Of a stretch of DNA of 62,000 bases, positions 36,040 through 46,720 are shown in pieces. Below the pieces are notes generated by a model. It had not been told where the DNA came from. It worked only from the letters and a program-made list of their open reading frames with translations, and did not search any database. The DNA lies in the NCBI GenBank assembly GCA_009760855.2, contig WPIO01000013.1, positions 3,975,001 to 4,037,000 of the forward strand, in the 5' to 3' direction. This stretch comes from Cristatella mucedo (Eukaryota; Bryozoa; Phylactolaemata; Cristatellidae). The first letter of the stretch is position 1. Each line of letters begins with the position of its first letter. The translations under genes and the position numbers were made by a program.

Positions 36040-37010
36040 GCCAGCATATCTCCTGTTGAATCGGCTAGAAATCTAGGTGTCTTTCCCAAAGTGACCTTTC
36101 ATTAGACGACCACATCAGCCCCACAGCCAAGTCTGCCTACTTTCAGCTACACAACAATGCTAAAATTCGGGCTTGTTTAGACTAGAATACCACATCTAAA
36201 TTGGTCCCTGCATTTGTGACATCCCGTCTTGACTTCTGTAACTCACTGCTTGCTGGTTTACCGGCCTGTGCAATCAGGCGCTTGCAGCTGGTGCAAAACT
36301 CTGCAGCTAGGGTTGTCTGTCGCAAGCGTCGCAGTTGCCACACCACAACACTTCTCGCCGACCTGCACTGGCTCACAATCAAGCAACGCATTGACTTCAA
36401 GGCCTTTGTCCTTTGACTCCAGCCTACCTATCAGATATACTCTCCCACCAGGCTAAGCACAGCAGCACTCGCTTATCGGAATCCGATCGTTTACCTACAT
36501 CTCGTACGAACCTCAAATCCTTTGGAAAATCATTCGTTTAGTTTGTATGCTCCCTAAGCCTGGAACTTACCCCCGACTTGCGTCCCGACATCTTCTGACT
36601 TTTCCAAATTAAAAAATACATTTATTTATGACAGCATTTAGTGGGTCCCTGTGATTCTTCCTTTATGTGCTCATGCGTGCTGAGACTGTGCTTGCTGCCG
36701 ATAACCCAACGTGCACGCTGACCCTGTGCATGTCACTCGTAACCATGTTATTCTTTTTGTTTATTGAGCATGCTACCACTAACCTCTCGATTGTGTTTCC
36801 TTTGCATCAAGTGTAAAGTGCCTAGAAAGAGATATATATTATTATCAAATGCATTATTATTATTAATATTACAGCCAAGTTATGCTTGTTAGCACTGTTC
36901 CTGTAACCACTAACAATTTCATTATGCTTCCTGTACAGCATTTACAACTTTATGCAGTTTCTAGAAAGAGCTTAAGTTCTCCAAAGGTGCCAAGCAACTG
37001 AATAATTATT
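36040..37010 (+). mobile_element. LINE RT C-terminus with 3' tails
   Basis: A second copy in tandem with the previous one. It has ARNLGVF..., [39 protein letters not shown] and AIRRLQLVQNSAARVVCRKR, with a UTR and tail to about 36860. Another degraded tail (cagtttctagaaagagctta, agttctccaaaggtgcc) lies at about 36895-37010. Confidence 0.85.
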
Positions 37011-38417
37011 GTTCTTATATATTAGTGTTAAGGATCTTCTCTTATCAGCGACCGTACTGGTGATTGTTCCTGCTCACGTGACTCGCAAGCCTTACTTAAA
37101 TCCCGACGACGACTAGCAGTTTTGTCGGCAGCTACATTGCAGTTAGGGGCGATGCCTGAATATGCTGAAACTTTACAATGACGGAGTGGATTTCTTTTTT
37201 AGCCGTGCGAGTTATACCTTTCGATGATTCATCTTCGTACTGGGTTAAATAACTGTCTGATCATCTTTTCGTTTCGCATTGTGATATTGAAACCTGGCTA
37301 ACTAATTCAAATTATGTCGTTACGGTTGAAATTCGGCGAAAGCATTGATGCGATTTTCATGCTCATGCTTTGTAACTTTTTGCTGTTACAATTATGCTAC
37401 CTTTATAAAATCAGCATGTAATAATGCCTTAGGAGTTTTACTAGTCGTTCCGATCGGCAATCACTTCATTGTTCACAGCATGCGAAAGTCTGCTTCAAGT
37501 GGCTTCGCTCAATGCTTCCCATCATGCACCCCGAATTTCTCCAAGCTGAATGTGAGACTGAAACAATAGTTGGCCAAAAAATTCCAGAAGTTATCAAGAT
37601 CAGTCACAATCACCTGTGAAACAGAGGCTAGACGTTAGCACCGCCTTGAATTGCGTGCACTAATCTTATTCCAGTTTGCGATCCCATAAGCTTACCAGTC
37701 AAGTGTTGGAGTAATAAACTTAGAGTACGACGAAATTTTTTTTATGACACGGGAATAGAAATCGATAGCAAGGCTTAAACGGTCCTCGATGCTGGCGCTG
37801 AATGAGGGCCATTCGTGAGTCGCTCAATCGGTAGGTATCATGTGCTCGTGGGAACCAGTAAAGCCGAGAGGCTTCGGGATGTGCTGAAAGTGAAACCACT
37901 TTTAGGCAAACAGTCTGATAGCAGACAACCCAGCGCGCAGGCGGCTCTGCCATTGTTAAATCACCGCTTTCCTTTTACGCGCCGCTAAAGGTCAGCCCAT
38001 TGCGGGTTGCCAAGGACGTCGTGCAACTTGGCTTGCACTCAAGAACCGACCAACTGCAGCATTTGAAGCGCTTGCAGCTCCGTGCTTAATTTGCACTGAT
38101 GAACCCACACATTCATTAAGGCAGTACACCAACATTCGGCTCAAGTAGCTGACTAGAAGTGTTCAAAGCCAAAGCTTTAAATTAGGCCACGATGACGCCG
38201 CATCAACGAACTGCCTACGCGTGCATGCGATCTGTTAATTGTTTGTCGCTGTTGGTTACGAAGAGATGACCAAAGACTGAGCGGTCTAACTGAATTGTAC
38301 CTGATCAGGAGGGACATAGAGGAAGAGAGAGACAGACAGAGAGACGGAGAGACAGACAGACATACAGATAAACAGACGGGCGGAGATAGACAGAGACGGG
38401 AATACAGAGAGATAGTG

Positions 38418-38492
<75 letters not shown>

Positions 38493-39011
38493 GAGGGCAT
38501 TTGGGTTATGGTAAAGTAATTTGCTTAGAGGAGAATTCAAAGACATACAACCATCAATTACAAAATTAGAATGACGTCGTTAAAGATGCATCAAACATTA
38601 ACAAGATCTGATAAGAAAAGCCCAGCAGTTCCGAGCAAGCTATCGTCAATATTTGAGTACTCAGGCCGTTCTTCTCAGTTATGCACGACATCTCTCCACT
38701 GAGCCCAATCGCAAGCTGATCTCAGTTACCAACTTAATTTCTCCTGAAAGTCCACAGCTCCGCCTCTACCGCTCTCAGCGGAGCACAATTAGTGCCTCAA
38801 TAAATTATCCATATTAATTAAAGCGAGATAATTTGTCCGTCCGACCGCACGTCACGTCCAAAACCCGTCGCGAACTAACGTCATACAAAAGGATGGCGCA
38901 CTTCTGTAACGCGGCAAGATGGCACAGCGGTGTCTTCCGTGACGGAACTACCATGGCTTAGCGAAGCGAGTCTACTGGCTGTGAGCTCTTATGCTATTAA
39001 ACACAACACAC
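37011..39011. other. Intergenic
   Basis: No supported gene. A GA microsatellite lies at about 38417-38489, with GACA/GACAGA-rich sequence before it. ORFs here are short or repeat-derived. Confidence 0.5.
38417..38489. repeat. (GA)n microsatellite
   Basis: GA dinucleotides with one ATGGA interruption. Confidence 0.95.
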
Positions 39012-39013
39012 AC

Positions 39014-39095
<82 letters not shown>
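39012..39095. repeat. (TA)n microsatellite at LINE tail
   Basis: TA dinucleotides abutting the LINE terminal AATAATT, probably an expanded or mutated LINE tail. Confidence 0.97.
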
Positions 39096-39099
<4 letters not shown>

Positions 39100-40001
39100 A
39101 TTCACTTGATAAAGCGCCCTCAGAGAACTTAATCTCTCTCTAGGCGCTTTACATTTGCTGTAAAGTGAAATGCCATTGAATGGTAAGTAAAATCATGCTT
39201 GAAAAAACAAACGAAATGAATAATATGGTTAGGAGTGACATGCACAGGGTCAGCATGCAAATGTGGTTAGTGGCAGCATGCACAGTGTCAGCACGCATAA
39301 GCACATCAAGGACGGATCACAGGGACCCACTAAATGCTGTCCTAAATAGGTGTGTTTTAGGTTCCTTTTAAATGTGGTCAGGTCAGGGGATGTTCTGACG
39401 CAGTTCGGGAGGCAGTTCCAAGCTTTGGGAGCATATGAACTAAATGCACGGTCTCCAAAGGATTTAAGGTTTGTATGAAGTATTTCTAGACTGTTGGATT
39501 CCGAAAAGCGGGTGGTACGATGCTTAGCCTGATGGGGTAGTATATCTGACAGATAGGCTGGAGCCATAGAATGAAGGGACCTAAAAGTGAGAGACAAAAC
39601 CTTGAAGTCAATCCGTTGCTTGACTGGTAGCCAGTGCAGGTCGGCGAGAAGTGGAGTAATGTGGCAAAACTGCGACGCTCACGACAGACAAGCCTAGCTG
39701 CAGAGTTTTGCACCAGCTGCAATCGTCTGATCGCACATGCTGGTAGGCCAGTAAGCAGTGAGTTGCAGAAGTCGAGACGGGATGTCACGAATGCATGGAC
39801 CAACTTGGACGTGGTATCTTTATCTAAACAAGCCCGAATTTTAGCAATGTTATGAAGCTGAAAATAGGCGGATTTGACTGTGAAGCTGATATGGTCGTCT
39901 AACGAGAGATCGCTTTGGAATATGACACCTAGATTTCGAGCTGATTCAACTGGAGATATGCTGGCAGAGCCAATTTTGAGAGTCATCCTTTCCAATCTCT
40001 G

Positions 40002-40002
<1 letters not shown>
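39096..40002 (-). mobile_element. LINE RT C-terminus to 3' end
   Basis: The minus strand shows [60 protein letters not shown], a frameshift, then [40 protein letters not shown] and the conserved tail at 39096-39170. This is the cleanest C-terminal copy. Its upstream end stops at a TA run (40003). Confidence 0.9.
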
Positions 40003-40090
<88 letters not shown>

Positions 40091-40092
40091 TG
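40003..40092. repeat. (TA)n microsatellite
   Basis: TA dinucleotides with TTTA and ACA interruptions at the 5' end of the LINE fragment. Confidence 0.97.
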
Positions 40093-41589
40093 CGTAGATG
40101 AGCAGTATATTCTGCTATATGTGCACGACTTGGCTTGTCAAAAAATGAACGGGCAGAGAAAGCGCCAGGCTTCAATTAACCTGGACGCCATTTTGTTGAG
40201 CGGGTGCAAGTCTTGCTCTGCTTAGCCAGCGACGAGCGCCGGCGCCGGCGCCGGCGCTCGTCGCAGGGCGACTGTAGTGCTTTTCAATAGGGTATCGAGC
40301 GACTCGATCCAGCGACTACGCTCAGGTATCAATGCAAACGCTGGCGATCGCTCTCACTATCCGGGGCAATCCAATTGCGACAATCGCGAAGCTGTCGACA
40401 GTGGCAAATGGCTCAAATCTCTCGGTCACCTTTTCCGCTCGGCACCGAGCATCGCGGAGGCGCCGCGAGGCTCGCGGCGAATTGATTGACCCGGTGCTGA
40501 CCCAACCGGAAGCCCTGGACGGACTCCAGCTCTTAGTCGGTAAGCGCGCGCCGCAGCATTATCAAACAAAGCTCGACGCGAATCCATACGTAGGGCGAGA
40601 GGAGACTGCGCTCGCGAGGGACTCTGAGAGCGCGGCGTGACTCCCAGTGACGGATGACGCCGCCGCTTCCCTTCACCTCAGCTACTTCGATCGCGTGCCA
40701 CTTGTCGGCTGACTCGCTTCTCTGACGGCGGTGCACGGTTTTCCGCCTCGCACCTCCGGTCCGGCCTAGCGCGCGTCTCAAAGTTCAGCCTTGAGCGCAG
40801 GCTCGCAGTGAAGTGCATTCAACCGTTCGCAAGACGGACGAGTCGCGGATGAGAGATAACCAAAGCGGTAAAGCCACAAGCCCGTCGCTCGAGAGGGATG
40901 TTTGATCAGCCAGCTCTTGCAGCTCCAGTGCGGAGCTGAAATATATAAATGCATAAATGTGTGAATACATAAAAATATATATATATATATATATATATTA
41001 GTGCAATGCCTGCTTGTAGCAGGCTGGCGATCTCGAAGGCCGTAAGCGGTCATATCACTGTCTTCGCGTTCCGGCAAGCGACCCATTAACTGCAGCTCCC
41101 TGGCAGGGTGTCTCAAATTGCGTGTCAAGGTCTGCGAAGGTCCCTACGGCGTACGCATTGATATTTACACGTCAGTTAGCGGGCAATAGAAAAGTCGATC
41201 GCAAGCCTGCAATTTGGGAAAACGTCACATTTACCAGTGCACTGGATTAGCCGGAGATTATGGTTCATAACGATGTACAAACCGCAGATGTGGGCGAGTT
41301 TTATTTTTAATGACCTGCCACAGAGTAGCATTTCGGTTGCAATGACGAATGACCGCGCCGCAATCTGGTGTCGCCGCCTCGAAATATCTCTTTGGTCCGC
41401 TTCACAGAAATCGGAGCTGTGGTTGAGAATGGCAGACTAGTTGCCTATAGAGGGGAAGATAGTTGGCTCGACCACGTCCTAGTCATTGGCATTTAGAAGC
41501 CCTGTGCAAGCAGCAGCTCGCTTCGCGTCCAAGCCGCCGCCGAATCGCTCGTCAGGAACGTTCGCGCTCACCCGAAATCAAGTTGCGCC
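40093..41589. other. Intergenic, GC-rich in part
   Basis: Includes a 36-bp perfect palindrome at 40229-40264 and a TA run at about 40975-40998. No recognised gene. Confidence 0.5.
40229..40264. repeat. 36-bp perfect GC palindrome
   Basis: GCGACGAGCGCCGGCGCC followed directly by its exact reverse complement; every base pairs. Confidence 0.98.
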
Positions 41590-41830
41590 TCCAGGTCCTC
41601 CGGCCTGTGCAGCGAGGCGCTTGCAGTTGGTGCAAAACTCTGTGCCTAGGCTAAGCTGCCGCCCCCAACGTCGTAGTAGACGCACTACACCTCTTCTCAC
41701 AGACCTGCGGGGGTTCCCCACTAAGCAGCGTCTCGACCTCGAGGTTTCGACGGTCACTTTTAGGTTCCTTCATTCTCTTTCTCGTGATGACCATCCAAAC
41801 TACTCCTCAATCAGGTCGTCAGGCATCGTA
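41590..41830 (+). mobile_element. LINE RT C-terminal fragment
   Basis: PACAARRLQLVQNSVPRLSC, then TTPLLTDLRGFPTKQRLDLE and VTFRFLHSLS: the LINE C-terminal block, short and diverged, without a tail. Confidence 0.8.
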
Positions 41831-43429
41831 GCATCCGCTCTTCCAAATGTCAACGCGCGACTAGGCTGGCGCCACGGTGGCTGGCAGATGCCAACTAAGA
41901 TCACGCGTTCGATCGCTTCAACCGTGCACAATGGGCTGATAATCAACTGTCCTGCGAAATACGACCAATGAATAGCGAGCAGCTGGCTGCTCGCTCTCTC
42001 GAAGGTCGAGGTAGCGACGCAAGCGCTCTTGGTGCGTGGGCCGTTCAAGGTTCGACGTGCCCCAAATTGCTTTCGCGGAAACCCCTATTCCTCGTGAATT
42101 TCCTGTCGCACCAGGCTTGGGCTTGCAGTGTGCGACGCGTGCAATGCGCGCGAGGCATCGGCGTTGCTATTCGTCCACCTTTGCAGCTAGCTGTCGTGCA
42201 CGCTAGAGCCAGTTGGGTAAAGAGTCGTACGCACGCGCAAACCATGGATGACGATGGCTGTGACACTGTCGTCTACTGCCCCGGCGCCGCCGTCGCCGCT
42301 CTCAGTGCCCGTCACTGAAGTGCGCTCTACCCCGGGTCTGAATCGTATCGCTTCCGCCAGCCGAGCTATCCGAGCCAGCTGCATCGCCGCCGCCGCCATT
42401 TTCCTGCCGTTTCCCCTAAACGATCACAGCCACCGTACCAGGCAGCGTCTACCGGCACAGCCGAAGCTGCCAATACCTTAGCGATTGTCGTTTCAGCTAC
42501 TGCTGCTTCGTCAACAACTCCCTCTAGCTGTACATTGGCAAAAATACTAGCATAGGGGCCCTATAGTTAATCTAGTCTCATCAAGAACGACAGGTGAAAA
42601 GAGCGATCGCTCGTTCACCTGGAGGACGGTCTCTGTGTAGGCACTGTGCAGCTTTGAATACAAGCACCAGGGTGGCCGGCGCTGCAACATTATTGGCAGT
42701 CAACGGTGCCGACCTCAGCCATTTGTGTGGGCGCCATTCGTGCGACCTATTCATGCTCGGCGATTGCCTTTTCGCGCTCAGCAATTTTCGCTCTCCGCCT
42801 CTGCTCTCGCGCCAATTCGCGAGTGGCCCGAGCAGCCCTTGTTGTGCTTGGCTCCGGCTGGCGTCTTACGTTCGCCGGTCAGCTCGACCAGTTTTCATTT
42901 AATCGGAAGCCATTGGCCATGTTTCGTCCGTCGGACTAGGCGACACCTTAATTGTAGAGCCACCTCCGCAAGCTTTACGTAGTCATCATTGACAACCTCT
43001 GGCATGCGTGCGTTAACCTTGAAGCAGACGCCTTCCTTCCCGCAGCACAAGGCAGATGCAGACGCGGCGCCATTGCGGACGATCTGACGCGGCGCTGTGC
43101 TCACGCGCCGCCGACGAGTCTAGCAGCCAAATGGGCACCGAGTCATAGCGCCGAACGAAAAGTACCTTGCGACATTTGCCATTTCGCAAAATGCCAAATG
43201 TCGCGCGAAGTTCTCAGCCAAACTAGTCAGCGACGTAGAACAAAATCGGCGTCGCCAAAAAGTGGTAGCAAAGATTCTTTAGAGCGACGGCAGCAGTGGC
43301 AGGTCAGGCGGTTTTGACACGGGCCACCGCTTCGGAACCATTCGGCCCAAAGCCGCGCTTCAATCTACTGGACGTACAATCTGACTTCCGCTTCCTGCCG
43401 GGCCCGAGTCATCTGCCTGACCGCGAAAT
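41831..43429. other. Intergenic
   Basis: Moderately GC-rich sequence with many overlapping short ORFs and no recognised domain. Confidence 0.4.
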
Positions 43430-43985
43430 GGTCACAATCGTCTGGCCCCAAACATGTGGACGTGTCACCATTGTCACACGTTCCTTCCTTTATTTCAAGC
43501 CGCTTTCATTGTACCCACTCCAAGCGGTCTTTCAAATCTTTTTTCCCTCCGACAAGTTTTCAATTCTGCCCCGCAACGTATCGCCCTGTACCCCCTACCT
43601 ACCAGGTCGTACATTTTCTCAGATTTTCCCATCACATTTCGGTTCTGTGCGCAAGAAATCAATCTCTCCTCGTGGCGGGGAGGGATTTTAAGGATCATTT
43701 TGACAGCATGACAAACGCACCAAGTGCCAACTTGCGTGCACTTACTGACTCATTTTCTCTTGTGGCGGCTCATGCGCATAACCCTAGTTGCGACAAGGAT
43801 CACACAGTCGATCAAATGTTCTCCCACAAGTGCATGCTATCATCTCCTACTATTTCTAAATTCTGCTTGTCTGACCATCCATGCGGATCTCTTTCAGTCT
43901 ACAGTGCGTGCGATCCTCCCCGTCCAAAATGTGTGAATCCCGTAACCTCTAGACGATTGGCATCGATCCTGGGCAAGCAACTCTA
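43430..43985 (+). mobile_element. LINE endonuclease C-terminal fragment
   Basis: SANLRALTDSFSLVAAHAHN, DQMFSHKCMLSSPTISKFCL, and YSACDPPRPKCVNPVTSRRL: the same endonuclease segment as at 34945-35230. Confidence 0.75.
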
Positions 43986-44231
43986 AGTGAGCATTGAGTA
44001 AGCGCGACGTAAGCTCGTCGCGTATTAAATGCCGGATTAATGCCAAACGCCGAAGCGACCCCATAAGCCGGCCGCGATAGCGCACGACGGTGCAGCTGCA
44101 GTCGCGGGTCATGCGCCGCGAGGCTCGGTTCGCTACGAGAGGCAGAAGCTCGAGAACTTTGCGCCATTTTTATTTTCAGGGGCATCATCCCGTGCAATTG
44201 ATCCGCGAACTTAGACTTTGTACTTTGTGCG

Positions 44232-44270
44232 CCGCTCTGGCGCTCTCCCTGCGTCAGAGCGCCAGAGCGG
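44232..44270. repeat. 15-bp perfect stem, 9-bp loop
   Basis: ccgctctggcgctct and agagcgccagagcgg are exact reverse complements flanking ccctgcgtc. Confidence 0.97.
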
Positions 44271-44429
44271 TGCAAGCGGCGGCTTCGCACCGGAGCCGCA
44301 CAGCGAGCGAACAAAAGCGCTCGCTCTCGCGCCCTCGCTACCGCTTCCGACCGAATGTCGGTCGCTTCGCGGACGCTTTCCCGCGTTCGATCGATTGGTC
44401 CCGGGATTGATCCCTCGATCAAGAGTATC

Positions 44430-44455
44430 GATCGATCTTTCGCGAAAGATCGATC
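44430..44455. repeat. 26-bp perfect palindrome
   Basis: gatcgatctttcg followed directly by cgaaagatcgatc. Confidence 0.98.
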
Positions 44456-44988
44456 CTGCAATGTCGTTTTCCACGCATCGCGGCGCACGCGACAGGAATC
44501 GACAGCTTCTTCCAGCTGCCGACTGCGCGTCCGCAGCAGCGAATCGCGCTCAGCGATCGTCGACCAATCGCCGGGCGCCTAAGGCGTCATACGCCAAGAC
44601 CGCCGAAAGAGCGGCGCGCGCCGCTCGTTCCCACCGCCGCCGACGGGAGAGATCCGCTGTGCAGCGCCCTCTTCCGGGCGAGCCTGCGGCAGCACCGGGC
44701 AGAGACCGCACAGCGAGCGAACAAAAGCGCGCTTGCTCTCGCGCCCTCGCTACCGCTTCCGGCCGACGCGGCGCTCTCGCCGTTCGCGAAATCTCCCAAT
44801 CGAGAGCCGCTCGCATGCGCTCTCGTCCGAGTTCGCTCGCTCCGCGCGCATTGCGACATGCGGTCATCCGTCACCAGTGGCCATCCTCCTTGCTATTTTG
44901 CCCCCGTCGCCATCGTTGGAAGCTGCGGCGGCGGCGTCGGATTCCTTCTCGCCGCCGCCGCGTCGCGTCTCTCTCGGCGTGCTGGCAG

Positions 44989-45036
44989 CCTCTGCCGCCG
45001 CCGCCGCCGCCGCCGCCGCCACCGCCGCCCGCCGCG
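44989..45036. repeat. (CCG)n run just after the Tctex1 stop
   Basis: About 11 CCG units. On the Tctex1 transcript it would be a GGC-rich 3' UTR start. Confidence 0.9.
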
Positions 45037-45038
45037 GC

Positions 45039-45550
45039 TCAGTCGGCGATCGCGCCGAACACGGTGGCCACGGCGAATAGCGAGCCATTGGAGTAGACGA
45101 CGTTGTGGAACTTGTCCGTGTCGCTGTCCCACAGGCAGCGGCTGGCGACTCGCGCCGAAGGGTCCGTCTGCTGTCCGACGACGACGGACGCGACGATCTT
45201 GTAGCGCTCAACGTAGAGCTGCTTGGCGCGCGCCTTGAGCTCGTCGGCGATGTCGGCGCAGAGGCTCGACACGGCGCCCGCGTCGTAGCGCCGGCCCTCC
45301 AGGCGCCGCTGCAGCACGTCGTAGTAGGCGCGGCGCGCGCGCTCGTCCGAGCGCAGCCGATCGTACTCCTCGGGCCCGATGTAGCACTGGTGCCGCCCCG
45401 CCGAGGCGCCGCCGCAGCCGGCCGCCGCCTCGATCGGCTCCAAAGCGTCGGCTTGCAGCGCCGCCAGCAACGTCCGGTTGGCCGGCGAGCGCGCGGCGGC
45501 GACTGCAGCTGCAGCAGCCGCGTCCGACTCTTCGTCTTCGAGCGGGAAAT
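45039..45550 (-). CDS. Tctex1-domain dynein light chain, last exon (partial gene)
   Basis: The product is predicted to be a Tctex1/DYNLT-family light chain. These proteins bind the dynein intermediate chain or act in ciliary/axonemal and intraflagellar dynein complexes. The exon starts after an acceptor (TTAATCCGCAG) at 45551-45553, enters in phase with one base from an upstream exon, and runs 169 residues to TGA at 45039-45041. An acidic/Ala-rich lead (FPLEDEESDAAAAAA) precedes the domain. The diagnostic core is in the last 80 residues: LCADIADELKARAKQL, then RYKIVASVVVGQQ, then RVASRCLWDSDTDKF, then SLFAVATVFGAIAD. This matches the family's RYKIVVQV..G...G...ASRC.WD..TDN....Y.N.SLF.VA.VFG pattern and stops where family members stop. 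It is most like TCTEX1D2/DYNLT2B-type proteins, but I would not fix the orthologue. The 5' exon or exons were not resolved in the CpG-rich sequence at 45560-46700. A (GGC)n run follows the stop. Confidence 0.85.
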
Positions 45551-45553
45551 CTG

Positions 45554-46720
45554 CGGATTAAAAAAAGAGAGGTAGAGCGCGAGCGGCGGCGGCGCCGCTC
45601 GCGAGCGATCGGACGACGGGTGCCGCCGCCGCACGGCGCTGACAGCGCGAGCGAGCGAGCGGCTTCGCTGAGGCCCAGAGCGCGTCGAGTCGAGCTGCAG
45701 CGCGGCGCGCACCAGGGTTGCGTCAGCGACGCGCGCACGTACAGTGTAGCGCAGCTAGGGTCCTCCTGCCGCCGCTGCCCGCGGCGTCCATTCATCGGTC
45801 CGGCGCCGCTGCGTCCGCGTCGTCGGTTTGGCGACGTCTCGCCGGTCGCCTGCGCGCGCGATAGTGCTCGCCGCACATCCCATTAGTGACGTCACTGCGG
45901 GCCTGGGCTCTTCGCGGGTTTCGTGTCGGCTGATCGCACAGCTCGCCGCGTATTACGAAAGCGACGCTTCACCGTGTCCGATAGAACGCCAGGCGGCAGC
46001 CGCAGCCTCGAGGGCCCGGCGCCTCGCGGCGGCATGCAGCTCGCGGCCGCCGCGAGGCGCCGGCGCTCCGCGCCCGATTAGCTAATTCCGGCGAGCAGGG
46101 CCGCCGAGCGACTAACTTATTTAGTGCGGCGCTTGTGAGCGTCGTTCTTTTCGCTTGCGCGCCGATCGATAAAAGGCCGTCAATAAGCTAGGACAGTTGT
46201 CGCTTAACTTGAGCGACCGAGGGCGCGTCGTAATGGGCGAGCGGAGTGACGATGCGGAGGAAGCGGGCAGAAAGTGTGCCGCGACCGAGCGCCCGTCAGC
46301 GGCGGCGGCGGCGGCGGCCAGCTGATGGCGAGCTCTACGCTACGCTATGAGCACGCGGCGATCGCCGGAATTCGCAGTCCTCCTCCGACCGCAGTGTTCG
46401 CATCGCGCTTCGACGTCCGCGTGCGCCATCCTCCGATTCGCGGCCGGCTGGCTGCTTCGCAGCACTCGCCGGCCGCGGCAGGTGCTATCGGTCGGGCAGC
46501 TTCCGGCCGGCTTCTACGCGTGCAACTAGGCCAAGGTCGATAGGATCTGATCGAGGCGGCGGGCTGCACTTGTTAGGCGCACGGCTGCGGAGGAAGAGAT
46601 AAAGAGAGGGATTGGCAATTCGACCGAGCAAGAGCCAGCTTCGGCCGAACGTAGGGTGTACGCATTTTATTCGGGTGAGATTCGTAAATAGCAACCAGGA
46701 TGCCATGTAAAAACCAGACC
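45554..46720. other. CpG-rich region upstream of the Tctex1 exon
   Basis: Should contain the Tctex1 5' exon or exons and promoter. A minus ATG near 45797 (MNGRRGQRRQ...) has a GTACGT donor nearby, but its phase does not fit the acceptor at 45551. A CRE palindrome lies at 45887-45894 and a GGC run at about 46298-46320. Confidence 0.4.
45887..45894. promoter_or_regulatory. CRE palindrome upstream of Tctex1
   Basis: TGACGTCA inside a larger 12-bp palindrome, AGTGACGTCACT, in CpG-rich sequence 340 bp upstream of the exon start. It could be a promoter element; position only. Confidence 0.3.

Larger units (their letters stand above)
43986..45038. other. GC-rich flank downstream of the Tctex1 exon
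   Basis: Contains a hairpin with 15-bp arms (44232-44246/44256-44270), a 26-bp perfect palindrome (44430-44455), a direct repeat of about 58 bp (44296-44353 and 44706-44765) and a CCG run at about 44995-45030. Long ORFs on both strands reflect GC richness. No gene is supported. Confidence 0.5.

Noticed and set aside
44218-45096. 292-codon plus-strand ORF
   Set aside because: GC-rich shadow, Arg/Ala/Pro-rich without domain; the minus strand at its end encodes the Tctex1 exon and the rest is a palindrome-rich flank.
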